Of a DNA stretch of 64,000 bases, positions 12,204-24,583 are shown one piece after another. Position numbers and translations under genes: made by a program. This DNA is from Medicago truncatula. Its lineage: Eukaryota > Streptophyta > Magnoliopsida > Fabales > Fabaceae. Where the stretch lies: NCBI RefSeq assembly GCF_003473485.1, contig NC_053046.1, positions 30,457,332-30,521,331 on the forward strand, read 5' to 3'. Below the pieces are notes generated by a model, which made no database searches, was not told the DNA's origin, and worked only from the letters and a program-made list of their open reading frames with translations. Position 1 is the stretch's first letter. The number at the start of each line of letters is the position of its first letter.

Positions 12204-13896
12204 TGATCAAGTGTGCATGAAGCAAAATGAAATATTTTTTTAAGTCTTTTAGAACTAGTATGAGTCCGATGAATTCAGAGTCTGTGTGCAGCGGAAATAT
12301 CAAACACATAAATATATATGAGAGAGAGAGAGATTTGGGTGGTAGTTAAATAGAGAGTTGTAGACTTTTATAGTAATTTCTTTTTATAATTCAATATTAT
12401 TTTGCTATTATTACAAGCATTAAATTTATTATATTATATATCATTCGTTTTTGTATTATTTTATATATTGGTTAAAATGTAATTTGTTGTTTACCGTTAT
12501 GTATCATTCTGTATTCCATTGAAAATGTAGTTTTTATGTGGTTTGTTTTGTATCATTTTTAATTTTATATATTTATTATTAATAGACAATGTCAGAAGTT
12601 TGTTCATTTTAAAAAACACTCCCAAGCAAAAAAAAAAAAATCATATAATTAAGAATGTGGTATAAACATAAGCAATTAAGCAATGTTTTATTTAACCAAA
12701 AGAGTACAAGCCCAAAGTTCATTACATTGTACAAATTTGACTCTATAAAATTCAAATGTAAGTCAAAATATACACTAATCGACTTATTAACAGTGTAAAA
12801 ATAGACATCTATCTACGTAATAGAGGCATGTTGATCACTCATTCTCCTCTTCTTATATCTCTTTTTCAAGTGTTGTCATCCCGTTATATATCCTCACAAA
12901 TGGCCATATAAAGTAAGTTGTCATTTCAAAACAATGAATTATAGCATTTTTTTTTAAGAAGCTAAATAAACCATCTAAATTAACATTGAAAATAATTGAA
13001 CCTAAAATCTTGAGGAGAACATATTCCAAGATCTCAAATCATTACGTCAAACTAAGTGAATTAAATTAAAACATATTAAATACAAAAATCAACACAACAT
13101 ATATCATTAACACAATCACATACATCAACATGTAATAAGAATTCAATACATTATGCATGACAATGAATTCAACAACCTTTTTTCCCAAAGCCTTTCCATA
13201 CACATTTGTTAACTAGATAGAATTGTGTTGGTACTCTTTCTTTTTTCCCATTCTTTCTTGTAAGCCGTCACTAAAACTGTAGATTCTTCTCATTCATCTA
13301 CTAAAGAGGAGTGATTTAGGTTTTTGACTCAAAATCACCCCTCTAACTTGTTTTTTCTTTCTCTTTTATTGAAATAAGTGATTTTCACATCTATTTAATT
13401 TTTTAATTTTGTTCGTCTTTGTGCGATGTTGGTTGTCTTTCTTTTTTCGTTTAGGCATTTGTTCGGTTTAGATTGTCAAATAGGCTTCGATTCAGTGCAG
13501 ATCCAATTAATGATTTTGGTGTCATCCATGTTGCAGATCCGGAGACATGAGTATTCCGGAGAGTTAAATATAATCGTATGTGTAGGTTTTTGTACTTTGT
13601 CGTTTTATGCTATTAACATGGATGATGTGAGTATGTTCGCATATTCATCATTTTTGTTTTTAGAGAATTTATATTGTATTAATATACTCTATCAATTTGA
13701 ATAAATGAATATCATTTATTTTTGTAATAAAAAAAAAAAACAACTTCTACATCGTAGACATAAACTATTGCGACACGAAGATCCGAAGACTTTGGATTAG
13801 TGCAAGCAGAGGCGCAACCTCCTGCCTACCAAAAGTATAGTCATAGTGAATCAACCTCCAAAACATGTGTTTCAATTTTAAAATAGTGATATGCAA
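12204..13896. other. Gene-less stretch including an A-tailed fragment (about 13400-13740)
   Basis: No host gene recognised. 13426-13704 has a 92-codon open frame without a known motif, and the segment ends GAATAAATGAATATC...TTTTTGTAATAAAAAAA (13698-13739). This looks like the poly(A)-tailed 3' end of a retroposed transcript or LINE. A short GA run lies at 12322-12333. Confidence 0.4.
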
Positions 13897-14034
13897 TCTC
13901 TGTGAGCTTAGCTCAGTTGGTAGGGATAGTGCATATTATATGTAGGAGCCGGGTTCGAACCCCGGACACTCCACTTCTCCACAATTAAATTGTGTGAGTT
14001 CTAGCCACTACGCTACTTGACAAAAAAAAAAAAA
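13897..14034 (+). mobile_element. tRNA-derived SINE with 16-bp target duplication
   Basis: GTGAGCTTAGCTCAGTTGG (box A) and GGGTTCGAACCCCGG (box B) are both close to the tRNA consensus, and the element ends with an A-run after CTACTTGAC. AAATAGTGATATGCAA flanks it at 13881-13896 and 14035-14050. This is the best-preserved copy of the family in the window. Confidence 0.9.
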
Positions 14035-14050
14035 AAATAGTGATATGCAA

Positions 14051-15049
14051 GTCTACATGGGGTCGTAACAAGTAATAAAGTGAAAATGAAGATCTTTTTC
14101 ACGATAATTGAAGATTTATAAGTTTCAACTATCAAAGATTAGTGAGTTTATTGTTAACAAAGATGATAAAAATTATTTTGAGGTTTCAATAGTGTTCAAT
14201 TTAAAAATAAAAGATTTAAGAGAACGATTTTTGAGAATTTAAGTGATGAAAAGTTGTTGGAAAAATCAAATCTACCTTAAACCAAATTTTCGGTTATCGT
14301 TACATGAGAGATTGCTACAGTAGTTTAATTTAAGCCATACAAAACTTATGGGGATTTCCAACACACTCATAAGGGTTTTCTTTAAATTAAGTTTATTTAA
14401 AACAAATTATAATAGTATCTTAGTGTCATGATTTTTCCATAAAAAAACAAGGGAGAGATTTTGATTTACTAACAATGAGAATAGGGATTAAAAATGAATA
14501 AAAAAGAGTACTTTCTTGTGGTAATGTGTCCCTAAAATTACTTCTAAATTTCCTTGAGTTCTCTTCCATTTTCTCTTAAGAGTGAGTGTCAGAGAGAGTT
14601 CTCAAAAGAGAGTGTTGCTATTGACTATAAGCTTGTTCTCGAGAAGGTACATTCTGTTCTCTCTACTTAGCCACAAACTATTATGTGTCTTTCATGTGAC
14701 TTTTCAAGATGTATATTTATATAAAAGTTTCACTTTCACCTATTGTAAGTTTTAAATTGTATCTAGAAAATCTTATTACCAAAATGGTGTTGGCATGGGC
14801 CAAGACATGTATTTATGCAAGCTTGAAAGAGATATACTAAAGATTGAGTAATGCTTATGAATATTGCTTAATATAGTAATACACTAAAGATTGAATAATG
14901 CTTAAAAGAGACATACAAAATGGAGTTGACAATAATGCTTAAAAGGGAGATGTATTTTGTGCGACTCTAATGAACATGATGATAACAATCAAGTAATTAT
15001 TAGAACCACACCATGTACTGCACTAAATTGAATGTAATAATATTTTAAG
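14051..15049. other. AT-rich stretch, nothing identified
   Basis: No gene or clear element. Short imperfect direct repeats (AAGATTGARTAATGCTTA type) occur at about 14840-14950. Confidence 0.35.
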
Positions 15050-15559
15050 CAGGTCCGGTCTTGAGGGAGTGCAAGATGCTCAATCAAACCGGACCTCCAA
15101 AAGTTATGGACCTCAGAAAAAATTAAATCTAATACCCACCTCTATTTAAATAAAAAAATATATATGTTACTTCTTTACACGTTTGAGTTTTTTCTAGACT
15201 ATAGTTATCCTATCTGAACATAAATCTGGTACTATCAAACCACCCCTAATTTGTATAATCACTTAATCAGTCAATTTAAAAAGTTATTTCATTGAAAGAA
15301 TCACAACAATCATTTCTTTTTCATATAAACCATTCGTTTTCCCCTTTCCCACAACGGATAAGTGACAAATTCAAACGATACCGTTAGTAAATTCTACCTC
15401 TCTTTCAATTAATTTTTTTGTATTTTGTTTCATGTTTAGAAGCTCTACTGATTTTGATTTTTTAATAAAGTTTAGCTACACAAAAAAATTGTATTTTTAT
15501 TTTGTGGGAGCCTATTTTAAATAGAGAGCCGAGCTTCCTATTTTATAGGGACGACCCTG
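15050..15559. mobile_element. Non-autonomous hAT element with perfect 8-bp target duplication
   Basis: ATTTTAAG is present at 15042-15049 and 15560-15567. Between them lies a 510-bp element beginning CAGGTCCGGTC and ending GGGACGACCCTG, an imperfect short terminal inverted repeat of hAT type. There is no transposase frame. A related fragment is at about 2477. Confidence 0.85.
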
Positions 15560-15567
15560 ATTTTAAG

Positions 15568-16738
15568 TAAAAACAACCCCATCGAATATAAGACGAAAGT
15601 TTTGGTTGTGTTGAAGATAATCCTAATTAAGTTATTAGAATTTGGCCACCTTTATTATAAATTCCAACCTTTCGAATATAATTCTCACTTAGATACACAC
15701 CATTGATTTATTGTCTCATAAACCAACTGGTTCAACATTTTTTCTTTTTCTCATCTATCAATTCTAACTTTCGGCTTAAAGATACGGTAGAACATATTTA
15801 TTCTCTTTCCACTACTTGCAGTTATTATTTTCTGACTTAGTAGATAATAAAGTTATTTCTAACCAAAGTTTTTGTCATATTTATTTATACATACATATTA
15901 TGGTATATGCTATCGTGTAAGATCTTATCCTTTAATATATACTAAGTGCATGTTGATGATAAAGTTATTTCATATCACACAAACATACACTAGGTTATAA
16001 GAAATAGTCGATTTTCAAACAATGTATAATACATGTAAGGTTTAGGGTTCGAATCTCAAACACCACAAAAGAAAAAATAGCTGATTTTTAAGAGATCATT
16101 TGATTGTAAAATTGATATTAAACTTTATTGCATTTTGTTTGAGACTTGGCATCTTAGAAAAAAGTTGTAAGAATTTTATATCTAATTTATCTTTGAAATT
16201 GATTTTTTTTCTTGTCATGAAGACAAAAATATCCTTTATTTTAGCATTTCATTAATATGCAAATGTGTTATACATGTTGGTACATTAATAAAAAAGATTA
16301 GAGCTAGCTAAAAATGTTATTATCCATGCTAACGCATGAGTGACCTCATTTGTTTTATCTTCGGTTAAACTCAACACGATAGTTTACAAATTGATAAGCA
16401 AAATTACGTTTGCATTATATATATGTAGCTTAGGTTAAACGATGTAATATTAAACATTCATTCACAAGTATTTCTATCACTAAAACTCAAACCTTATTGG
16501 TAGTCTTAGAGTGTATTTGAACCATGTGTATCACCAAATTTAACATGTTGAATATTTTAATTATTTTTCCATAGAAATTAAAGGAGGAAAACTGGTTTGA
16601 GTGCACACATTAAATAAACATAGTCAAAAGAAAAAGTGAGGATGACACTTTCTGTTAGTGGCCGTGTGCTATTCCCTCTCATCCAGTCATTCTAGTTGGT
16701 ACTGTGTTACTTTATGGTGCAAAAGACAAATATTCTTC

Positions 16739-16742
<4 letters not shown>
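15568..16742. other. AT-rich intergenic region
   Basis: No gene. Near 16035 a box-B-like string (TTAGGGTTCGAATCTC) suggests a decayed tRNA-derived repeat, but no other part of a SINE is clear. Confidence 0.35.

Positions 16743-16792
<50 letters not shown>
16743..16792. repeat. (TA)n microsatellite
   Basis: About 25 uninterrupted TA units. It lies just upstream of the start codon of the CCR4-type gene, so length variation would alter that promoter or leader region. Confidence 0.95.
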
Positions 16793-16796
<4 letters not shown>

Positions 16797-16817
16797 CACC
16801 TAGAATGAGAATTCAAA

Positions 16818-19800
16818 ATGGGAAGAAGAATTTCAATGACTCAAATTCACGCAATGCAGGAAAACCAACAACTACCAAGCATTAGTTGCACTACTTTTAA
16901 CATTCTTGCTCCAATATACAAGCGTCTTAACCAAGAGGTTCTTCTTTTCTTTTCTTTTCTTTTTCATCATGTAATATATTTTTATTTTTTATAAGAAATC
17001 ATTGCATGTTTTCTTATAACGTTTTGGTCGGGTTGAAGCAGGACCAGAGTAGCCGTGAAAGTGAGGACAGAGACTGTTGGTTGGCTAGGAATCAAAGGAT
17101 ATTAGATTGGTTATTGTTTGAGAGATCTTCCATTATTTGTCTTCAGGTTTCGAATTTTTCATTTGTGCCGAGTTTTAATGAAATTTATTGGAGTTAGGTT
17201 ATTTAGTGTATGTTTGAATTAACGATATGTTTGAAACTTCAAAGTGTAGCTTTTGTCAAAATTATGGTGCTTGGCCGTGGTTGTCAATTTCATCGTCAAT
17301 CCAGTCATGCAGTTAATGAGCTATCGGTTATGCTAAAAGCTAATAGTTGCATGCTATAGTGAAATTGTATTGCGGAAAATTGAGTTAAATAAATGTGGCC
17401 TTAATCGCGATTGTAGAGACATCAAAAACCATGATGTCGCAGCGATTGTTGTCACATGCCTATTTTATGTTTATTATGAAAAGTTTGGTTTATTATGCAG
17501 GAATTTTGGGTTGGAAATGAAGAACTTGTTAATATGTATGAGAAGAGACTTGGTGATGCTGGTTATATTCATTTTAAGCTTGGAAGGACTAATAACCGTG
17601 GTGATGGTATGTAAATAGCTTATTGCTTATCTGAAAGCAATTTGACTTTAATTTATCTTTTGTTAAGAAATAGCTTATACACAAAGTAATTATATGAAAA
17701 ACACATGTTAAGCTGTTTATCTAAGCAAGACGATATTGAATTTGTTTGCGCATATGCTAATATTTCAGTCTCTAATCTTCAGGTCTTCTGATAGCAGTAC
17801 AAAAGGAATATTTCACAGTTGTTAATTATAAGGAGTTGCATTTCAATGATTGTGGTGATAGAGTAGCTCAATTGTTGCATGTTGAGTTAGCATTTCCACT
17901 TTCACAGTGCCAAAACAGTGGTATTAGGCAAGAAGTTCTCATTGTCAATACTCACCTACTATTTCCACATGATTCAAGTCTATGCCTTGTGCGGCTGCAC
18001 CAGGTATATAATAAGCACTTAGTTTTGGTATCTAAGTGGTATTTTTGTTGCATACTCTTTTGGTATGATAAACATTAAATTTTGTTTCTCTACAGGTTTA
18101 CAAGATACTTCAGTATGTGGAATCTTATCAGAATGAGTACAAACTTAAGCCTTTACCAATTATACTATGCGGGTAAACTTCAAATAAAAATTTATTTGAT
18201 GTTTTATTTTAAGGACACTAAAAGCACTTACATTATGTCACGTAGCATTGACACTTCATATTGAAGATGTATCCGGTGTCTGATATGTGTCCGTTCGTGA
18301 CTGACACTGATACATTCAATTTATTTCATTTTCTCAAACTACTAATATATACAAGTGTCCGTGTCCGTGTTTCATAGCATATATGTTATTTTTTATTTTG
18401 TAGTGACTGGAATGGAAGCAAACGCGGACATGTTTACAAGTTCCTGAGATCTCACGGGTTTGTATCTTCATACGATACTGCACATCAGTACACTGATGCA
18501 GATGATCACAGGGTAATATTTTAAAAAAGGATCGAGGAAGGAAAAATTAGCATTTATTAAAGGAACACTAATGGTCATTTTACAATTGTGTCTGAGATGA
18601 TTTAAACTATATCCTTGAGATTGCACAGTCAAGCTTTTAAAAATCAACTATCTTAGAAGTTATTAGATAACTTTTCAATAACTTTACAGTAACCTTTAAC
18701 AAAAATTACCATCCTGTATTGGATAAATTTTCAAGAATCGTGATAACTCTTCTTTTGACATAAACAGATAATGTGTTAGATAAAATCGCGTGAATTGTCC
18801 TAATCATGTTTCTTACAATGTTCAATCATTGATGCAGTGGATTAGCCACCGCAACCATCTGGGGAACTCATGTGCTGTTGACTTTATATGGCTTCTGAAT
18901 CCTGACAAATATAACAAACTACTAAAATCAAGTTGGAGTGAAGCAGTATTCGACATGTTCAAGGTAATCTTTAACCAACTTTGAAATAACTTGTAACATG
19001 TGTCATTATTTCCTTGTGTGAAAAAAGAATTTGACAGTGAAGTTAATATGGATTTCATTGTTGTTGTGTGACTGACAAAATATTTTGTCCATTTTGATTT
19101 ATCAGTGCCTAATGCGAAGAGCTTCGCAGACAGAGAGTGATGCATTTGCTTTTCTAAAGGCTGACGATGAAGATTGTATTACATATTCTGGTTTTTGTAA
19201 AGCACTTCAGCAAGTAAGTGTGCACTTGAATGTTTCAGATAATATGATCTCTTCTTTGATAAAATCTCATGTTAAATGTTTTTGAATTTTGTGCAGCTTA
19301 ATTTAATTGGTCCTTGCTATGGTTTAAGTGTTGAAGAGACAAAGGACTTGTGGTTCCAAGCAGATATAGATGGAAATGGTTTAATTGATTATAAACAATT
19401 TCTGGTAAAAGATTTCAGATGAACTTGACATTTATTTAAATTTCATTTAAGAAATCTATGATGCCTTCACTAATTTTGGTTAAATATTGTATTTAGATTT
19501 GTGTAATCAAATATATGAGGGGAAATACAGGATATGATGAGAGTGTGACCTTGAAATCTAAATGCTTTCTCCGTAGGGCACATAGCAATGCATTGACCAC
19601 AGAACCCTGCTATTGGAAAGAAAAAAATGAAACTATGTTATTTTATCATATGTGTAGCTCAGATGAACTCTGACAAATGTAATTGGTTATAGAATGTGAT
19701 CGATCATTGATTAAACTTGTCTCGGACTCTGATAAAGAGTATAACGTGTAGAGAGGTAAAATGATATGGTAATAAACCAGTAATTAACATCTAGTAATGT

Positions 19801-20716
19801 ACCCTGCCATTGCATGGTCTGAATCATTGTTATCAGTGTCTTATGATACATGCAAGTCGTCTCAATGTGATACTAAATTGAACCCTGTCTTAGTGTAGTC
19901 AACTACTTTTTTTGTCAACTTCGGAAAAAGAGGGAAAGACGGAATAAGAATAGGAGTTATAGTCCAATTCGAAAAAGGGGCACCGGTGTAGACATCTATA
20001 CTGACAAACCATTTCAATAGTAAGGGTGCTGCCATGCCACAAGGCACGATCATGGAAATAATGAAAAAGTTAGGTAGTCGAACCATCTGCTCTATCCGTT
20101 CGAGTTATGCAGTTGGATTCTGACCCTTGTCACAGACATTGCTCCAACCAACTCTTTTAACCCTTGTCACAGGCACCGCTCCAACCACTTTTCTTTTGTC
20201 ATTTGACATATGACATGAACCTTGAATTATTTTGAGGTTCATATATGATATATCAGCTTTTAATTTTGTTATGTCATTTGTTTTTTTACTTCAATATAAC
20301 ATTTTTTTAATGGCAATGCATCTTATGGTTCATAATAAGATTCAATTCATGATTTGAATCTCGATCTGATAACTATGGTCTGGGAAATTTAGTTCTTCTT
20401 AGACAGATTAGACCATTTGGTTTTTCATCTAATACATAGTATTGTGTTGTTGCAGCATCAAGTATGGAATCCAACAGTGTCGGATTATCACAGAGATGAC
20501 AACAAGAATGATAAGCAAGATGATGGTCCAAATGATAGTGAGAACGAGGAGGAAGAGGAGGAAACAATTGGTTTTAGTGTAAAAAATGCAGTGTTGTTTC
20601 CTCCAGAGGTTGAGAAAGGTAGATGGCCAGAAGACTATTCCCTTTCTGATCATGCAAGACTAACTGTAGTGTTCTCACCAATAACATTGACATGCTCTCA
20701 CAACATGTTTTCTTGA
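16818..20716 (+). CDS. Calcium-binding endonuclease/exonuclease/phosphatase (CCR4-like) protein
   Basis: Ten exons: 16818-16937, 17042-17146, 17501-17606, 17783-18003, 18096-18172, 18404-18512, 18838-18963, 19106-19213, 19297-19404 and 20456-20716. Phases agree and give 446 aa. The EEP nuclease fold is shown by CTTFNILAPIYKR near the start, CLQE with the metal-binding E76 (across the exon 2/3 junction), NTH (166-168), GDWN (210-213) and SDH (424-426). An EF-hand-like insert follows exon 7: DIDGNGLIDYKQ at 347-358 has the D-x-D-x-N-G pattern, but position 12 is Q instead of E. An acidic run (E389-E396) lies in exon 10. Arabidopsis At5g54130 is annotated with the same combination. CCR4-type EEP proteins usually remove mRNA poly(A), but the real substrate of this branch is not established. 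The start is the first ATG after an in-frame stop at 16806-16808. The last intron (1,051 bp) holds mitochondrial DNA. Confidence 0.9.
19880..20125 (-). pseudogene. ccmFC: Nuclear mitochondrial insertion: 5' fragment of ccmFC
   Basis: Minus-strand translation of 19862-20086 matches the N-terminus of the plant mitochondrial cytochrome c maturation protein CcmFC (blocks such as AAPLLLKWFVS, TGAPFSNWTITPILIPSFPL). Mitochondrial upstream sequence probably continues to about 20125. It lies inside intron 9 of the CCR4-type gene, opposite in strand, and ends abruptly, so it cannot be functional. The exact edges would need an alignment to a Medicago mitochondrial genome. Confidence 0.8.
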
Positions 20717-21224
20717 CAAAACTTGAGAATACTCTTGTTTAGGTTTTAGTGTTCATGATTTCTGTAAATTAATAACACAGAAGAGTGAGTGAAATGATAG
20801 AACTATCATAACAGGGCAATTTGAAGGTTTACAACTATAGTATTCTCGATTCTCATACATACCTTGTATTACTGATGGCATTTATTGTATGAAGAACTAG
20901 TTGTTTCTTGTCACAGATTTTTCATTGATTGAGTTGTAGAAAGAACAATTAAGGTTAGAACTGCTTATAAATCCAAAAGAATTATATAAACATTCTAAGT
21001 TAACAAAATGGCAATTTAAAGTAAACTAAAATCGTAATGATATAAAAAAAATAGATGGACAAGAATCATTAGATTGAACATATTTGTATGTTTGGAGAGG
21101 TAAGCCGCGTATTTCAGATGATATAAATCACATATAAGATTATTTGTTAGCAAAGCTCATCTTCAAATTTGAGGTTAATACTTAATACCCATGCTGAACA
21201 GCTCCTGAGACAATAACTTAGCTC
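20717..21224. other. Downstream region of the CCR4-type gene
   Basis: Probable 3' untranslated sequence followed by AT-rich spacer. No further gene is seen. Confidence 0.4.
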
Positions 21225-21835
21225 CATATGGAACATTGGCCACTACAATGTCATCGGCTGATTCGCAGAATCGGCAATAGGGGCCTCGTATTTTTGCCCC
21301 CACCGGATACCGGTCACAAGATCACATTGATTACTAAAAATGGATACGGTCGTAGGAGTGGTATGGAGAGGACCTCCCAGACGGGCGCGTCCCAGGTTGT
21401 GGATTATCCTTAGGACGAGTACACCAGGATGAAGAGCAGTACCGGCCAGAACAATCTGAGCACCATGAGCAGCCTGAGGAGCACAACGCACCTGTAGACC
21501 CGTCAGCACCGGATGCTTTTTCCAGAGGCCCTTTCGATCTTTCACTGCTACCGTCATTCGGTAAATACGTCGCTTGCAAGATTTAGAGTCACGAATGTGT
21601 GGTCAAGACATCATTCGATAAAAGTATATTTTTTAACAGTTAATGTATTTTTGCTTTGTGTTAATATATTTTTTAACGGTTAAACACGTCGGTTAATATA
21701 TATTTTTAACGGTTTTTTGTTTTTGTATTTTAGAGTCACAAATGTGTGGTCAAGATTGTCGGACATGGGAGGAAGATTGATACACTTACATGCCCAAGAA
21801 TGCGTTTTCGACTGGTTCTAGAATCCAGTTAATGG
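21225..21835 (+). pseudogene. Decayed plant-mobile-domain (PMD) type transposon fragment
   Basis: A GC-richer island. The plus frame at about 21458-21580 reads PSAPDAFSRGPFDLSLLPSF followed by GKYVACKI, resembling the start of the aminotransferase-like plant mobile domain found in Mutator-like and other plant elements (inference from memory of the family). A stop follows. A 27-bp sequence at 21583-21609 recurs almost exactly at 21729-21755, after which the frame resumes as KIVGHGRKIDTL. So the copy holds a 146-bp insertion or partial duplication as well as stops. Confidence 0.55.
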
Positions 21836-22990
21836 ATCCGGTTTTTTCCCACTGCTTCAAACGTGTGTTCAGAATAATTGAAAAAACAATGAAAAGTATT
21901 TAAAAAGTATAAAAGTTGTGAGATAACTAGTGGGACTTATTTCGAGTTCTTAAGAACTTGCACCATTGAAATGAAAATTTGCTAAAACAGTTAAAGTTGA
22001 TGTGATATGATATGGCCTACATCAAAAAGAAGTTAAGCATTTTTAATTTAGTTGCAGCACTGAAAATGCTCTACAAAACAAAACTACTTCTAACTCCAAT
22101 GAGCATATCAGTTATCCTCTAAGAAAAAAGTGGCATAAGGTGATAAAAAGTTATGCAGATTGATTGGAATTGAGTTTAACTTGACTTTCACATTTTTAAT
22201 GACAATTGAAAAGTGCCTTTCCTACTTTCTTTCCATTATTTTTCTTCCCGTCTTTCATTGGCTTTTAGGCTATAATGCTAAAAAACATAACCTCAAAGCA
22301 GGGTCATTTCTGTTGACTAGAAAATAGAAATAACAAGCTAAGAACAATAATGAGAGATAAGGACAAAAAATAATGGTACGTGCAATCTATGAAGCAATGA
22401 CACAGACTGCGAACACCACATTGACTCATCTATACCGGTAAATTAATTGAGAAAATTAAATTATTAAATGTAATCACATGTGTCCGTGTCTTGTCAATAG
22501 TAGACAGTGGCATGTTTTGACACCAAACACGCCTTCAGTAGGAAGTGTCGGTGTTATATAGCATGCAATTCATAACCATCAGCTTAAAATCAAAATAGCG
22601 ATGATGAGGACAGCCACTGATAGAGATAATCCAAACATAAATTTACTAAAAATGTTTTAGAGTAAAACTGAAAATGTTTTAGAGATAATCAAAATAGTGA
22701 TGTTGTTGTAGAGTTTTAATACTTAAAATGTTTTAGTACAAGATGAGATCAGAAGGTCTATTAGTCTAAAAGACTAAAACTGAATAACATGTAAAAATCT
22801 TAAAACAATAGAAGGCTAACACAGCACCATATCGCATAAACAAAAAAAATTAGGATGCAAATATTTGGAAATGAATCATATACCTTTACAATGGTACATT
22901 ACAGCATTGAAACTATCAGTATAAAGATCATCCAAGAGAAGATCAAAATTCCCCCAGGAAGACACTAGTTACTAAAGTATGGTAATCATT
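21836..22990. other. AT-rich spacer and 3' flank of the mTERF gene
   Basis: No coding region. 22920-22990 is probably the 3' untranslated region of the minus-strand mTERF gene. Around 22478-22560 there is a degenerate GTGTCCGTGTC/GTGTCGGTGTT repeat of a type also seen in two introns of this window. Confidence 0.4.
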
Positions 22991-24583
22991 TTACTCATCA
23001 TCATCATCCTCATAATCACTGTCTTCATAATCAGAATCTGATTCATCGCTCCTTGGTCGCATCAATGAATTCATGTCAAATGATGGTTCCATTTCCATCT
23101 CTTCCATATCGATAGTGTCATAGTCCATTCGTTGCTCAAATTTCTCATCAGAGCAATTAAGCATCCATGCCAGAGAACACTTCAGTCCTTTCTTAGTAAC
23201 CATGTTATGCCTAGGTTTTATAGTTGACTCCAAACCATAAGTGAAGAATGCTGGGAATTCAACCAAATCTTCCAAAGGCCTTTCCATCTCACTTTGGAAG
23301 TAATCGAAGCTAAGTTTCATGATATCAATGTTTAAAGCAAGTAGTTGAGGGCACCCAACAATCATCTTCCTCATTTGATCCACAGAAAACCCACAATCCT
23401 TAAGAAAATCAACGTGCTTTAGCATAGGAGTGCTACTGAGGCTAACTACCTGCGGCATCTTCTCAATGATTAAGCCGAAATCCTCAGCATCCAAATCAAG
23501 CACAGAATTGAGCACACTTCTCTTATCTGCAAGCTTTGGCTCTAGGTCGGTTCCAATGATGTCAGGATACTGAGCAATTATAGAGGCAAGCGATGTCTCC
23601 CGAACATTAAACTCTTCGAGGGATTTGACGTTTGGCTTCACTTTCTCGTCCAAATCGAATCCAAGAATATAAGGTTGTGTCTCTATCAGTCTAGCAATAG
23701 CTAGCCTTGGAATACCCAAGCTTTCCAGATACTCCACAAAAGGCTTGATGACTCTACCAACCCGCATCCCCAAAATCTCCGGGAATCTAGTTAAGATACC
23801 TCCGAGTTCTCTTCTTCCAACACCGATTCCAATCAAATAAGCAACAGATGTACTCATGGTTCCCTCAAGTTTGAATCCCAACACTTCAGGATACCTCTCA
23901 AGAACACGAGGAATATCATCCGGCTTGATATCCATCCCCTGAAGATACTTGACCACCGGCACAAGATCCACAACCACACTAGCATGAAGCACTTGTGGAT
24001 ATGTCCGCAAAAACTGCGTGATCGTGGATTTCCTTACTCCCAATTTACCAAGGTAATCAAGCACAGGAACCATATTCTTCTTGACACTACATCCCAATAC
24101 AAGAGGATAGTTGTTAATGTCTTCAATCGTAAGCCCCAAACTATGAAGAAAATCAACACGCTCCTTCATAACATCAACAGTAACAGGAAGTTCAAGACCA
24201 TCCAGCTCATCAGGAACAATGCCGATTCCTCGCAAGAACTCATAAACAACTTTGCGCAACGTCGCTTTATCTTTCTTCATTTCAGATAAACTCGGACGAG
24301 CATAACCAGCATACAAAGATGATGCCCCTCTCCGTTTCCTTTGAATTTCGCCAGAGTCCCGTTTGGATCCCTGCGAATCAGCAGCACTGGTCCTATAACT
24401 ATCCGTCCTACCAGCAACAGAACATTGAAGCTTTGTAATAAACCTTATCTTCCTAATATAATTACATGGCAATTGAAGAGCTAGTGTAGCAGCAGTTAAC
24501 TTAGAATGACCAAATGTTAGAATTGGCATTTCTGTTGGGGGAAATGGGAAATTGGGTTTTGTTATGGTACCAGAAAAGTTCAT
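22991..24583 (-). CDS. mTERF family protein, likely chloroplast mTERF4 (BSM/RUG2) orthologue
   Basis: A single coding exon of 530 aa starting MNFSGTITKPNFPFPP. An upstream in-frame ATG at 24637 exists, but it lies before a good splice acceptor (TTATTATGCAG ending at 24611), so it is most likely in a 5' untranslated intron (24611-24853) and I chose the downstream start. The N-terminus looks like a transit peptide. From about residue 110 a chain of mTERF repeats follows, each about 35 residues with a P-x-[VI]-L-G/H pattern (YPLVLGCSVKKNMVPVLDYL, YPEVLGFKLEGTMSTSVAYL, FPEILGMRVGRVIKPFVEYL). The C-terminus is conserved (CSLAWMLNCSDEKFEQRM) and ends in an acidic D/E tail. These blocks match Arabidopsis At4g02990, a plastid protein needed for group II intron splicing and leaf development. 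Function here is inferred from that orthology. Confidence 0.92.
   Translation of the reverse strand: MNFSGTITKPNFPFPPTEMPILTFGHSKLTAATLALQLPCNYIRKIRFITKLQCSVAGRTDSYRTSAADSQGSKRDSGEIQRKRRGASSLYAGYARPSLSEMKKDKATLRKVVYEFLRGIGIVPDELDGLELPVTVDVMKERVDFLHSLGLTIEDINNYPLVLGCSVKKNMVPVLDYLGKLGVRKSTITQFLRTYPQVLHASVVVDLVPVVKYLQGMDIKPDDIPRVLERYPEVLGFKLEGTMSTSVAYLIGIGVGRRELGGILTRFPEILGMRVGRVIKPFVEYLESLGIPRLAIARLIETQPYILGFDLDEKVKPNVKSLEEFNVRETSLASIIAQYPDIIGTDLEPKLADKRSVLNSVLDLDAEDFGLIIEKMPQVVSLSSTPMLKHVDFLKDCGFSVDQMRKMIVGCPQLLALNIDIMKLSFDYFQSEMERPLEDLVEFPAFFTYGLESTIKPRHNMVTKKGLKCSLAWMLNCSDEKFEQRMDYDTIDMEEMEMEPSFDMNSLMRPRSDESDSDYEDSDYEDDDDE

Noticed and set aside
13160..13250. Minus-strand frame ending CVWKGFGKKGC, like the end of an NCR peptide
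   Set aside because: Only two cysteines, an in-frame stop upstream and no signal-peptide exon in reach.
16658..16885. 75-codon frame over the TA microsatellite
   Set aside because: Low-complexity IYIY translation; the true gene starts at 16818 in another frame.
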